From Acidobacteriota bacterium (GTDB lineage: Bacteria; Acidobacteriota; Terriglobia; Terriglobales; Acidobacteriaceae): a DNA stretch of 64,000 bases. The stretch covers positions 62,001-126,000 of the forward strand of contig JAJYBU010000007.1 of NCBI GenBank assembly GCA_021778845.1, read 5' to 3'. The position numbers and the translations under genes are program-made. Below are positions 8,955 through 18,467 of the stretch, in pieces. Under the pieces are notes generated by a model. The model ran no database searches. It was not told where the DNA came from and saw only the letters and a list, made by a program, of their open reading frames with translations. The number at the start of each line of letters is the position of its first letter. Position 1 is the first letter of the stretch.

Positions 8955-10535
8955 TCAAGGCTGGTCGGGACGACTCATAGTCCAAAGGACTGCTGCGTCA
9001 AAGAGCGCATGGCCTTGTTCGGTGAGATCGTCGAAGGCCGGGTTGTCGACCGGCAGCAACATGCGCCGAGCTGGCGCTACAAATTCATCGGCCATGGCCG
9101 CACCCTTCTCGTACCCGAAGATGGCGCGCTCATGAAAGGAGTTGGGCAAGGTCGCGACAATGATCGCCGACGGCATGGGATTTGCCCACTTGAGCACATC
9201 TGGCTCCTTGATGTACTTCACATATCCAGGCTTCAGACCGGCGGCCATCTCACTATATGCGCCGACAATTTCGAGATATGCCTCAGGTGGATCTTCACTT
9301 TCTTTAGGCTCACCATGTTCGCCATAATCAACGTAGCGGTGGCGATTCGCCATCTTGAGCGTATCGGCCATCAGGCCTTCCAGACAGAGTAATGGAGCCT
9401 TTGCATCACGATATTTATTTGCCATCTTGTATTTGGAGTTGGTCGCTGAAATCACAATGAGATCCTGGCCAGCAGCCGCTGTGTCTGGTTCGCTCTGATC
9501 TACTTCAGTTACGATGAAACCAAGTTCCTTGAAGTGCGCGGCGATGTGGTCGTCGGACTCCTCTCCCTCAGGTGTATCCAGTCGCCGCACGAATAACACC
9601 TTCTTGCCCTGCGCTGCTGCTGCCAGCCGTCGCTGCAACGCCGATGGATCATACGACGCGGCCGTAGACGGTGCACTTAGCGCCCATGCAATGCTGGCGT
9701 CGAAGAGCCTCGCGCCCGACCACCACTCGACCAGATCCGGGTCCTTCGCTCCTGGCCCGTTCACCGCGGTGAGATAGTGAAATGTTGCATCCTGCAGATA
9801 GAAGCCCACTCGCCGTGCAGGAGCAACAAAGCCGCCGTACATGGTCGCATCCTTCTCATACGTGAACACACCCGCGTGAGTTGGCTCACCCTCGATGTTG
9901 ACGACAATGCTCGCAGCAGGCGCAGGCTTTGCCCAGCCAAAGGCCTGAGGCTGCAGATACAGAGTGCCGAACATCTCCGACCGGGGAATGCCCAGCCGCC
10001 TAACAATAGGGTTGGTCACATTCGGGAAATAGCCATAGAGCACTGAGAACGCGCGCATGAAGTCCTGCGAGGGATCCAGTGTCTCGAAGTCCACATGGCG
10101 CTCCGGTCCCGACATCTTCATGTCCGGATAATCAACCGTGTTCCAGGTAAATACAGGGATCGCACTCGTGGCATAGCGGTCTCCGAGTACTCGTGGATCT
10201 GCAGTAGAAGAGAGCAGGATGAGGTCGTATCCCTTGGCCTTGGCTGCATCATCGTCTTCGCTGACAAGGCTTACCATCATACCCTCAGCTTCAAGATGCC
10301 TCTTAACCAGCAGGTCGTCATTGGGGTGCTCGCTGTCTGACTTCCCTACAACAAAGAAAATTTTCTTACCCTTGAGTTGCGCTTGATTGAGCATCGGTCC
10401 TGTGCTCTGGCCCTGTAGGTAACTATGGCCAGGCGCAACGCATGCCAGCGTACATATAAGCATGAAGAGGGTTCGCAATGAAGTTCCTGTAGTTAGATTC
10501 ATGAATATCGATTCCCGTCTTGAACTAATAACCAT
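8955..10535 (-). CDS. Secreted protein with two tandem copies of the same alpha/beta domain
   Basis: The 526-residue protein has a signal peptide after a short N-terminal extension; a later ATG (MNLTTGTSLRTLFML, residue 12) may be the true start. Domain 1 (about residues 48-290) begins 'LKGKKIFFVVGKSDSE' and ends 'YEKDATMYGGFVAPARRVGFYL' and 'GARLFDASIAWAL'. Domain 2 (about 305-526) begins 'AQGKKVLFVRRLDTPE' and ends 'YEKGAAMADEFVAPARRMLLPV' and 'GHALFDAAVLWTM'. With the gene at 8136 this makes three copies of one domain side by side. The gene overlaps the upstream propeller stop by 11 bases. Function is unknown; the FxYEKxxxMxxxFVAPARR motif probably marks a structural or ligand-binding core. 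Confidence 0.8.
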   Translation of the reverse strand: MVISSRRESIFMNLTTGTSLRTLFMLICTLACVAPGHSYLQGQSTGPMLNQAQLKGKKIFFVVGKSDSEHPNDDLLVKRHLEAEGMMVSLVSEDDDAAKAKGYDLILLSSTADPRVLGDRYATSAIPVFTWNTVDYPDMKMSGPERHVDFETLDPSQDFMRAFSVLYGYFPNVTNPIVRRLGIPRSEMFGTLYLQPQAFGWAKPAPAASIVVNIEGEPTHAGVFTYEKDATMYGGFVAPARRVGFYLQDATFHYLTAVNGPGAKDPDLVEWWSGARLFDASIAWALSAPSTAASYDPSALQRRLAAAAQGKKVLFVRRLDTPEGEESDDHIAAHFKELGFIVTEVDQSEPDTAAAGQDLIVISATNSKYKMANKYRDAKAPLLCLEGLMADTLKMANRHRYVDYGEHGEPKESEDPPEAYLEIVGAYSEMAAGLKPGYVKYIKEPDVLKWANPMPSAIIVATLPNSFHERAIFGYEKGAAMADEFVAPARRMLLPVDNPAFDDLTEQGHALFDAAVLWTMSRPDQP

Positions 10536-11535
10536 CTACGATTACGGACGAAGCACCAGAGGACTCAGCACTTAGGAACAAGTGGTGCGTCTTCGAATCG
10601 TACGCAATGCCTGCAAGCCCCGCCGGCAGCTTGTAGTCGCCACCAATCGTGTAGTTGATAAATGCGTTCATCCTTACTCCAATCAGCGTGCCATCCTGCT
10701 GTGCGATAAAGGCTCCCGCCTTCCATTGCCCTTTACCTTGTGGAGTCCAGACGAAGCGTGCTTGGGAACGCCCTTCGCCCCCAGGAAGCTGCGTGAAGAT
10801 GAAGCCCGCATCGGTGTCGATAATTTCGATCACGCGGTTCTCACAGGAGACAAATAGACGTCGTCCCCGCGTATCAAGCGCAAGCCCCATAGGACCGATA
10901 CCGTCGAGCATGGGAATGTCGCCATCATTACGATCCGTTACGTGATTTAAAACATGGACAACATTATGTTTCGGATCTGCCACATAGACTTGGTGAAGAA
11001 CGCCGCACGCGATTTGTCCAGCACCTGTTTCAAGCTTCGCCTGATGCTGCAACTTTCCTGTCTTACTATCGAACGATGCAACTGACCCTTCGCTGCTCAC
11101 GGCGACGATCGACTGAGCTTCGTCATCGAAGCACATCGTCGTGACTCCGCCTGTTGCAAAATGTTGCACCAATGTTGGCTTCAGGTCAGCAAGCGTGAAC
11201 GCTACGAAGCCACCTTGGCCGGAAGCGAATCCCATGATCGGCGCCATATCTGACTCTCCAGCCCCATGGGGAAGGAGCAGAACATCTTCAGCATGCGCGA
11301 GTGGAACGCTACCAATCTCTACACCAGTGTCAAGATTCAGAATAGCAACGCCGTCATCAACAGCTACGTAGAGCCTGCGTGCCGCACTATCGAGGGCGAT
11401 GCCTCCAACACTCGCTCCATGGAGCTTGTACCGATCAAGAATCTTGTAAGATTGCGCACTGCAAGGAATAGACATGATGCATGCGACGATTACAAACGAT
11501 ATGGGATCTCGGAGAATCCCTGAAAACATTTTCAT
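10525..11535 (-). CDS. Secreted YVTN-type beta-propeller, first gene of operon
   Basis: The open frame extends to 11550. I prefer the ATG at 11535 (MKMFSGIL), because GAGG lies nine bases before it and the signal peptide (to about CSAQ) then has a normal length, giving 336 residues. The repeats ('LDRYKLHGASVGGIALDSAARRLYVAVDDG', 'LDTRGRRLFVSCENRVIEIIDTDAGF', 'YDSKTHHLFLSAESSG') match the YVTN propeller class. It heads an operon of four exported proteins. The operon's co-expression of a propeller with three copies of the APARR domain suggests a periplasmic or surface assembly; this is inference. Confidence 0.8.
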   Translation of the reverse strand: MKMFSGILRDPISFVIVACIMSIPCSAQSYKILDRYKLHGASVGGIALDSAARRLYVAVDDGVAILNLDTGVEIGSVPLAHAEDVLLLPHGAGESDMAPIMGFASGQGGFVAFTLADLKPTLVQHFATGGVTTMCFDDEAQSIVAVSSEGSVASFDSKTGKLQHQAKLETGAGQIACGVLHQVYVADPKHNVVHVLNHVTDRNDGDIPMLDGIGPMGLALDTRGRRLFVSCENRVIEIIDTDAGFIFTQLPGGEGRSQARFVWTPQGKGQWKAGAFIAQQDGTLIGVRMNAFINYTIGGDYKLPAGLAGIAYDSKTHHLFLSAESSGASSVIVDGY

Positions 11536-12492
11536 TGAACTTAACCTCAATGCATCCTATTCCCTAACTAGAACTATCCCTATCTGGTTTCCTGGACTGA
11601 ATGCTTGTAGAAGGTACACTTCCTCTGGATCAGATCAACGATCGGCCTGAATGGAGCAGCATAGAGATCGGGCAAACAAACAGATAATTCCTCTTGCGAA
11701 ACACCACCCTATTAGCATCAGAAAAGTATTGTCAATGAGATGGACCGACATTTGATCTAAAATGAATGACATTTTATGTATCACTCATTTGGCGATCATA
11801 ATGCTCCGTCGAAATAGAGAATATGGTAGTTTCCAATTGACCCATCTCACGAATGGATTTATGACCGATGACTCCATCAGCACAGTGAAGATGAACTTAT
11901 AAAATGATCTTTAAATACCCATGGATCTTGGCTTAGTCACTGCACTTTTTACTCACTATTAGCCTTTCTGGAGCAGCGAACTTTCGAGCTAGCGCTGAAT
12001 CGGCTCGCGTATCTTAAACTGACGACCGTGCAGCCGGCCACAGTGGGTATTGACCGGGATAGGGTTCATGGTCAAGGGGAGGAGCAACGGCTCAAATGGA
12101 AGAAAAGTCGATTGATTTTCTGGACGACGGCGCGAGATATATTCGGCTTGTATAACTCAATCGCTGTAGATCAACTACTTCATCCTGGCGCGCTACATCC
12201 TTCACCGACGAAGCACCTGACGAATGGAGGCATAGTTCCACCTTCTAAACGAGGAATACTTTACTTATCCTGTAGTCATCAACTGCAGCCCGCCTGACCT
12301 CGCTAAATCCGATGCCTTCGACTTTCTCACCCGAGGCTACGTGTGCAACCGGACATCGACACATCCCTCTTTAAGCCCAATCTACATCTAATCGTCCGCT
12401 CCAGATTCGGTCATGAATAGCTTTTCACCTCAAGTTCAATCCAAACTCATGCCGACAATTAAAAATGGTGACTAAATCGTCTGGAGAAACTA
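11536..12492. other. AT-rich gene-free region with divergent promoters
   Basis: About 950 bases separate two propeller genes on opposite strands. The first 400 are distinctly AT-rich. Short open frames exist, for example 12028-12297 (89 codons), but none has a recognisable domain. Between about 12150 and 12370 a frame contains EEYFTYPVVINCSPPDLAKS followed by stops, which may be a relic of a real gene. GGAGAAACTA directly before the ATG at 12493 is the ribosome binding site of the next gene. Confidence 0.4.
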
Positions 12493-13518
12493 ATGCCTAG
12501 CCTAATCCGCCTGTTCGTCCCATCGGTCGCATGCCTAACCCTGATGACTTCCACCGCCCTATTTTCCCAGCAGAGCTCTGTGAAGCTGATCCATTCCGTT
12601 GATCTTCCCGGCTACTCCGGGGACTTTGATCATTTTGCCGTCGACGATGACCGCAGCCGCCTGCTCCTGGCAGCGGAAGACCACGGCACGCTCGAGGTCT
12701 TCAATCTTAAGACGTCGGCCCATCTCCAAACAGTAGCGGGCTTCGGCAATCCGCACAGCATTCTGGTCCGCAAAGGAATCCCAACCGTCTTCATCACCGA
12801 CAGCACCAAACTCGGTCCGACCATCCGCAGCGCCAGCACCTATGCGAAGATCAAGTCCGTTCCCATGACTCCCGGCTCTGATACTTCAAAGTATGATCCC
12901 GCCACCAACATCCTCTACGTCGTCACTGGTGGTAAGGACGTCGACATGCAGACCGCCAACCTCGAAGCCATCAATCCTGACACTGGCGCCAAGCTCTCAT
13001 CCATCACCTTTCCCGACAATCACGTCGAGGCGATGGCCTTTGTACCCGGCGACCCTCGCATCTTCATCAATCTCACGCAAACCAACAAGCTCGCTGTCGT
13101 TGACCGCCGCTCGATGAAGATCGTTGCCACGTGGCCAGTTCCGCCGGCGCAGCAGAACGCCATGGTGGCCTTCGATCCCGCGCAGCACCGACTCTACGTC
13201 GTCTGCCGCAGTCCCGGTATGGTCGTCGTCATGAACTCGGACACCGGCGCCGTCATCGATACACAGTCCGCGCCGCTGCGTGCCGACGAGGTTCAGTATG
13301 ATCCCGCAACTCATCGTCTCTACGTCCCCGGAGGCGAAGGCTGGCTCGGCATCTATAACACTGCCGATCCTGATCATCTGAAGCTGGAAGAGAAGGTGAC
13401 GACTGCTCCAGGGGCCAAGACAGCCCTCCTTCTGCCATCACAGCACCGTCTCTTCCTCGCCGTCTCGCCCGGAGACACCAAGGCCACGGCCCGTGTGCTC
13501 ACCTACGAAGTCCACTAA
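12493..13518 (+). CDS. Secreted YVTN-type beta-propeller protein
   Basis: The 341-residue protein has a signal peptide (to about LFSQQ, residue 27) and seven propeller-like repeats, such as 'FDHFAVDDDRSRLLLAAEDHGTLEVFNLKT', 'FDPAQHRLYVVCRSPGMVVVMNSDTG' and 'YDPATHRLYVPGGEGWLGIYNTAD'. A GGAGAA ribosome binding site precedes the ATG. It is followed after 61 bases by another exported protein gene on the same strand. Its codons are richer in C than those of the propellers at 88 and 10525, so it may belong to the core genome rather than the accessory stretch. Confidence 0.85.
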   Translation: MPSLIRLFVPSVACLTLMTSTALFSQQSSVKLIHSVDLPGYSGDFDHFAVDDDRSRLLLAAEDHGTLEVFNLKTSAHLQTVAGFGNPHSILVRKGIPTVFITDSTKLGPTIRSASTYAKIKSVPMTPGSDTSKYDPATNILYVVTGGKDVDMQTANLEAINPDTGAKLSSITFPDNHVEAMAFVPGDPRIFINLTQTNKLAVVDRRSMKIVATWPVPPAQQNAMVAFDPAQHRLYVVCRSPGMVVVMNSDTGAVIDTQSAPLRADEVQYDPATHRLYVPGGEGWLGIYNTADPDHLKLEEKVTTAPGAKTALLLPSQHRLFLAVSPGDTKATARVLTYEVH

Positions 13519-13579
13519 CCCCGAAGTCCATCCGCTCCTACCACCCCTGATTCCAACAAAGGTTCCTACGAAAGCCCTT

Positions 13580-14107
13580 ATGAAAAAACTACTCCCTATT
13601 CTTTGCGTCTTCACTTTTGCCTCAGCCACCATCGTCCCCATCATCGCGCAGCAAACCCGAGAGCAAGCCATCGCTGGCATGCGCAAGGTAGAAGCCAAAG
13701 AGATGGATCCCACCTACACAACGCCTGCTCCCTTTGCGCAGCAACTGGTCAACGAGGCCCTGGACAAGCACCCCGAGATCCTGTTGATCGCAATCCACGC
13801 CCAACCGCCCGGCCACAAGAACCTGATCGTCGCCTCCAACTTTGGCCGCATAGGCAAGATCGGCGACGACGACGACATGCGCTGCATTCACACCGGCAAG
13901 CCCAATCTTGAGGTGAACGGTCCCCACTTCGAAGATGAACTGGTACTGCTCGATCGTTCCGGCAAGACCATTGGTGCACTCGGCGTCGTCTTCAACTACA
14001 AGCCCGGTGACGACAAGGAAGCTCTGGAAAAGGTCGCCATCGCCACTCGCGACGAGATGCAGCGCCGGATCGCTTCCAACGCCGAACTCTTCAACTCCAC
14101 GCGCTAG
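13580..14107 (+). CDS. Secreted protein of unknown function
   Basis: I place the start at 13580 (MKKLLPILCVFTF) rather than at an earlier in-frame codon, because it begins a proper signal peptide (to about PIIAQQ, residue 24). The mature part, about 150 residues, is compact: an amphipathic helix, 'PEILLIAIHAQPPGHKNLIVASNFGRIGKIGDDDD' and 'FEDELVLLDRSGKTIGALGVVFNYKPGDDKEAL'. The order of strands, with a hydrophobic 'GALGVVF', is reminiscent of single-Cache/PAS-type sensory folds, but I cannot assign a family. A strong terminator follows at 14159. Confidence 0.7.
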   Translation: MKKLLPILCVFTFASATIVPIIAQQTREQAIAGMRKVEAKEMDPTYTTPAPFAQQLVNEALDKHPEILLIAIHAQPPGHKNLIVASNFGRIGKIGDDDDMRCIHTGKPNLEVNGPHFEDELVLLDRSGKTIGALGVVFNYKPGDDKEALEKVAIATRDEMQRRIASNAELFNSTR

Positions 14108-14158
14108 ATCATTATCTAGTCACCGACCCTCCTGCAAGAGGAAGTTGCGGAGTATAAG

Positions 14159-14195
14159 AAGGATGCCTGATGTTACTAGCCATCAGGCATCCTTT
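14159..14195 (+). terminator. Intrinsic terminator after 13580 gene
   Basis: A 14-base perfect stem (14159-14172 with 14181-14194) and an 8-base loop; the stem ends in CCTTT. It closes the propeller/secreted-protein unit. Confidence 0.7.
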
Positions 14196-14308
14196 GAAGT
14201 TCAGTATGTATCCTTGCGTTGTCCCTGCCATGCCGCACGCGGCGAAGAACATGCTCTCGTTCTCGATTCGCGTGACGCCACCCATCACCAATATCCTGGA
14301 GCAGCCTG

Positions 14309-15694
14309 ATGGCCGAAGCATCCTCTCTACCAACACCGCAATCCCTGCTGGGCCGTATCACAGCCTTCTTCGTCTTCCTCTTTGAAAACATCATGCCAGA
14401 CCCCTACGTCTTCGCCGTATTGCTGACGTTCGCGGGCTCACTTCTGGCCTGGAAGTTCGCGCCTCATGCCACGCCTGCAAGTATCCTAGCGGCCTGGTAT
14501 GGCGGCGTCTTCGCCATCTTCACCTTCGCCTTTCAAATGGTCATCATGCTGGTGGCCGGCTACGCGCTGGCTACCTCGCCATGGATCCATCGAGCACTCG
14601 CGAAGCTCGCTTCCCTCGCCACCACGCCCGCCTCCGCCGTCACCATGACCCTCTTTGTCAGCCTGATTGCGTCGTGGCTCAACTGGGGGCTCGGCCTGGT
14701 CACCGCCGCTCTGCTGGCACGCGAGGTCGCGAAGCGCGTTCCCATCGACTTCGGCTGGCTCGTCGCCGCAGCCTACAGCGGCTTCGTTATCTCCACCGAA
14801 GGACTCTCTGGCTCCATCGCTCTCTCGCAAGCGACCCACGCGTCCGTACTCAACATCGTCGAGAAGGTCACAGGCCACGGCCTGCCACTCACTCAGACCG
14901 TCTTCACCCGCTTCAATCTGATCCCTATCGCGGTTCTGCTGGTGTTCCTTCCCATTCTGTTTCGCTACCTCGCCCCCACGCCCGAAAACACAGTCGCCGC
15001 CGACCCCGAAAGACTTCGCGTCGAAGACGAGGTCAAGCCTCCCCTCGAAGCCTCCACGACTTTAGGATCCACGCTCGATCGCGCATGGATCCTCAATCTT
15101 GCACTCGCCCTCTTCGCCATCTTCGCCATCTTCATCGAACTCCGGCGCAACCACGGCTCCATCGACCTCAACCTTGTCATCATGACGCTGGTCTCGCTCG
15201 GCCTGGTGCTGCACGGCCGTCCCATCGCCTACGTCGGCGCGATCAAAAACGCAGCTCGCATCACCGGCCCTTTGATCCTCCAGTACCCGCTCTATGGCGG
15301 CCTCATGGGCATCATCACCACCACGGGTCTGGCCGCCGTGCTCTCGCAGGTCTTCATCCACTTCTCCACGGCGCGAACGCTACCCTTCTTCACCTACCTC
15401 ACATCACTCATCATCACCCTCTTCGTTCCCTCCGGCGGAGGCCACTGGGCCGTCCAGGGGCCCTTCGCCATCCCTGCCGCCATCAAACTCCACTCCTCCC
15501 TCGCAGGCACCACCATGGCCGTTGCCATGGGCGAGTCCGTTGCCAACATGTTGCAGCCTTTCTTCGCGCTCCCCATCCTCGCCATCGCCGGCATTCGCAT
15601 GCGCCGCATGATGGGCTTCATGGTCATCACCTTTTTCATCTCTCTCATCGCCTTTGGGATCAGCCTGCTCACCCTGGTCCCCCTCGTCCCATAG
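14309..15694 (+). CDS. AtoE-family short-chain fatty acid transporter
   Basis: The 461-residue integral membrane protein has about 11-12 hydrophobic segments. It carries the features of the short-chain fatty-acid permease family (AtoE): 'FFVFLFENIMPDPYVFAVLLTF' near the N-terminus, 'SLIASWLNWGLGLV', and 'FVPSGGGHWAVQGPF' late in the protein. It probably imports acetoacetate, butyrate or similar acids with protons. No CoA-transferase or thiolase genes are adjacent. GGAG lies nine bases before the ATG. It converges with the sensor kinase gene, 52 bases away. Confidence 0.85.
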   Translation: MAEASSLPTPQSLLGRITAFFVFLFENIMPDPYVFAVLLTFAGSLLAWKFAPHATPASILAAWYGGVFAIFTFAFQMVIMLVAGYALATSPWIHRALAKLASLATTPASAVTMTLFVSLIASWLNWGLGLVTAALLAREVAKRVPIDFGWLVAAAYSGFVISTEGLSGSIALSQATHASVLNIVEKVTGHGLPLTQTVFTRFNLIPIAVLLVFLPILFRYLAPTPENTVAADPERLRVEDEVKPPLEASTTLGSTLDRAWILNLALALFAIFAIFIELRRNHGSIDLNLVIMTLVSLGLVLHGRPIAYVGAIKNAARITGPLILQYPLYGGLMGIITTTGLAAVLSQVFIHFSTARTLPFFTYLTSLIITLFVPSGGGHWAVQGPFAIPAAIKLHSSLAGTTMAVAMGESVANMLQPFFALPILAIAGIRMRRMMGFMVITFFISLIAFGISLLTLVPLVP

Positions 15695-15746
15695 CCACGA
15701 CAATTCCCGCAGCGCTCACCACTCAGGCGACACTCGATCCTCTGGG

Positions 15747-17258
15747 CTACACAATATGTAGTCTGGATTGCCGATCCCCAGACGCGCCGTCCTGCGTGGT
15801 CGGGGCCATCGCTGACACAACCCGCGGCAACTGGACGCTGACCGTCGTTCCCCGCCCCGCCGCACTTGTAATTGAGACACTCCCATCATGTGCCGCCACA
15901 ATCGACTTCACGATTGCCAATCCCAGGCCCGCACCTCCCGCAACTCGGCTTCGCGCATAATCCGCGCGATAGAAGCGGTCAAACACAAAGGGCAGCGCCT
16001 CCTCTGAAATTCCGGCTCCGCGATCCGTAATCTCTAGATGCGCCTCATCTCCCACAGCCCTCACGCTGACGCTGATGTCATTTCCCTGCATCGCAGCATC
16101 AAAGAAATCGCCGCCCGGCGTGTACTTGATCGCGTTGTCGATCAGGTTGACCAGCACCTGCTTCATACGCAATGGATCTGCGCAAATATAAACAGGTTCC
16201 TCACTCACAAACGTCAGCGACAACTCTTTTTCTTCAGCGAGCAGCCGCAGATGTTCCATCGTTGAGCGCGCCAGCGCAGCCAGGTCCAGCGTCTGTAAAT
16301 CCATTCGCTCGCCACCCGCATCCAGTCGCGTAATCGTCATCAGGCTATTGACGATGCGCGACATCCGCTCCACCTCTTCGAGCGTGCTCACCAGATTTTC
16401 GACAGCCTGCGCCGGCAGATTTTCAATCTGCAGCATCTCCTCCATCTCCCCGCGCATAATCGTCAACGGCGTCCGCAGCTCATGCGAAGCATCTGCCGAG
16501 AAGCGATAGTTGTGTGCCAGCGAGTCCTCCAGCCTCTCAATCATGCGATTCAGCGAGTGCGTAAGTCTCTCCAACTCATCCCCCGTCGGAATCACCGGAA
16601 GCCGCTCCCCCAACTCCTTACGGCCTATGTTCTCCGCCTTCTCCGCCAGCACCACCAACGGCCGAAGCGGCATCTTCATCAGCCAGTAGCCTCCGAATGC
16701 GGCCGCAATCAATGTAAGAACCGTCGCTACCGAAAGAATCTTCGACAGTGACCCAAGCGTCTGCTCCATCGCAAATAACGAGGTCCCGGCTTCGACCTCG
16801 ATGACCCTGCCATCCGCCGCGTGAAACGGCAGGACATACGTCATCACCGCATGACTCCGCACATCCATCCGGTGGAACGCTGGCGTCTCCGCGAGCTTCG
16901 GTAATGCCATATCCGCAACGCGGATAGCCGGGTCGCGCATGTCCGCCGTTTGAAACAACACGCGGTCAGCCATCGACAATCTCACATAGTGATCACTCGG
17001 GCTGTCAGAGTACGATTCGCGCACCTCACCCAACACCCAGGGCTCGCCCTTCACTGGCAGCTTGGCAAGAAAATCATCGGCAATCGTCTGCGCCGTCCCG
17101 CTCAGCGCCCGCTGCAACGACAGCTTCAGATACGTGCGCACCCCCACATAAACCCCGATGTTGCACGCCACCAGCGCCAACGCCAGCAATCCGACATACC
17201 ACGACGTCGCGCGCGTGCGCAGCGACAACCGGTACGTATGCAGCGGATTCGGGCTCAT
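15747..17258 (-). CDS. Two-component sensor histidine kinase (CusS-like)
   Basis: The start at 17258 (MSPNPLHTYRLSLR) is chosen because it overlaps the response-regulator stop as ATGA and has GGGAG just upstream; the product is 503 residues. It has an N-terminal membrane helix ('WYVGLLALALVACNIGVYVGV'), a periplasmic sensor region of about 130 residues, a second membrane helix, HAMP, and a HisKA domain with 'FSADASHELRTPLTIM' (phospho-accepting His). The ATPase domain has N box 'NLIDNAIKYTPGG' and G boxes 'DRGAGIS' and 'GAGLGLAIVKSI'. The layout matches the heavy-metal/envelope-stress sensor class. The signal is not known. Confidence 0.92.
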   Translation of the reverse strand: MSPNPLHTYRLSLRTRATSWYVGLLALALVACNIGVYVGVRTYLKLSLQRALSGTAQTIADDFLAKLPVKGEPWVLGEVRESYSDSPSDHYVRLSMADRVLFQTADMRDPAIRVADMALPKLAETPAFHRMDVRSHAVMTYVLPFHAADGRVIEVEAGTSLFAMEQTLGSLSKILSVATVLTLIAAAFGGYWLMKMPLRPLVVLAEKAENIGRKELGERLPVIPTGDELERLTHSLNRMIERLEDSLAHNYRFSADASHELRTPLTIMRGEMEEMLQIENLPAQAVENLVSTLEEVERMSRIVNSLMTITRLDAGGERMDLQTLDLAALARSTMEHLRLLAEEKELSLTFVSEEPVYICADPLRMKQVLVNLIDNAIKYTPGGDFFDAAMQGNDISVSVRAVGDEAHLEITDRGAGISEEALPFVFDRFYRADYARSRVAGGAGLGLAIVKSIVAAHDGSVSITSAAGRGTTVSVQLPRVVSAMAPTTQDGASGDRQSRLHIV

Positions 17259-17935
17259 GCTCCCATCTCGGAGCGGATCATGTAGCCCGTCCCGCGGACG
17301 GTGCGAATCATCTTGGCGGCGCACCCATCGTCGATCTTGCTCCGCAGGTGACGCACATACACATCCACGATATTCGTAATGCCATCAAAGCTCTGGTCCC
17401 ACACATGCTCGATGATCATGTTGCGCGAAAGCACGCGATCAGGATTCTGCATAAGATACTCCAGCAACGAGTACTCTTTCGCCGTAAGATCGACGCGCCT
17501 GCCCTGCCTCTTTACCTGCTGCGTAAGCCGGTCCAGTTCCAGGTCTCCAATGCGCAGCGTGCTCGACCGGTTCACCGGCCCGCGTCGCAGCAGCGCCTTC
17601 ACTCTCACCATCAGTTCGGCAAACGCAAACGGCTTGGTCAGGTAATCATCGGCGCCGCTCTCAAAGAGCTTCACCTTGTCGTCGACCGAGTCTCGCGCCG
17701 TCAGGATCAAAATCGGCACATGCTGATTCGTTCGCCGGATGCGCTGCAGCACCTCCAGTCCGGAGATGCTGGGCAACATCAGATCCAGCAGAATCAAATC
17801 GTAAGGATACGCCTCCGCATACTCCAGCCCCTCGCGCCCATCGGCCATCACGTCCACAGCATAGCGCTCCGCAGCAAGTCCACGTTTCACCAGCGCCGAA
17901 ACCTTTGGTTCATCTTCCAGTAGTAGTATCCGCAT
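17255..17935 (-). CDS. OmpR-family response regulator (CusR-like)
   Basis: The 226-residue protein has a receiver domain with acidic pocket 'EDE' (residues 7-9), phospho-acceptor Asp in 'DLILLDLMLPSISG', 'ILTA' and Lys in 'DYLTKPFAFAEL'. A winged-helix DNA-binding domain follows, with 'LTAKEYSLLEYLMQNPDRVLSR' and 'IVDVYVRHLRSKID' ending 'TVRGTGYMI'. It is the first gene of the regulator-kinase pair, with a four-base stop/start overlap. No obvious target operon (efflux or copper genes) is adjacent. Confidence 0.93.
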   Translation of the reverse strand: MRILLLEDEPKVSALVKRGLAAERYAVDVMADGREGLEYAEAYPYDLILLDLMLPSISGLEVLQRIRRTNQHVPILILTARDSVDDKVKLFESGADDYLTKPFAFAELMVRVKALLRRGPVNRSSTLRIGDLELDRLTQQVKRQGRRVDLTAKEYSLLEYLMQNPDRVLSRNMIIEHVWDQSFDGITNIVDVYVRHLRSKIDDGCAAKMIRTVRGTGYMIRSEMGA

Positions 17936-18467
17936 GTAACTGTCATTAGCCTTTGCTTAAATGAATTCCTGCTAAACCCAGCATGAAAATGCCTTCATGC
18001 TGCCCCAGTCGCAGCGCGCTCAACGTCCGCCATTCTACGCCGCACTCTCTGTCCATGCGCAAACTCCAGCGTCCATCACCAAATGGACGCACCTCCGCTC
18101 CAGCCGTCAACAGCAGTTCCACGCCTGCGGTTGCACTCCATCTGCCCGACCGGATTTGTACCCGTCACACATGGCAGAACATCCGTTCCCTCGATAAGTC
18201 CATCTATATAAAAGGTGAACGCCAGTCATTGCTTGCCCGCACTCCACCAATCGAGCGGAGCGAGTCGTCCCATCACAGCTCCGAATCGAAGGACGCCCGG
18301 CCCAAAGGTCTTCTCTCCACCAAAGCCGCGACGCACTCGCACGGCCTCCGCGGCCAAAAGCATCTCCTGAGGGCCGCCAACCCGCAGCAACTCAACGATC
18401 AAACCCATCGTCAGGGGCATCATTCCCGTCTGCCCGCCGCATCCTACCTCCCAGAGGTAGCCATGCC
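17936..18467. other. Gene-free intergenic region
   Basis: This 532-base stretch separates the divergent response regulator and ispG unit. Frames that stay open here encode Ser/His/Arg-rich peptides without domain features, and I do not believe them. A small inverted repeat GCATGAA-N6-TTCATGC (17981-18000) sits about 50 bases before the response-regulator start and could be its operator. Confidence 0.45.
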
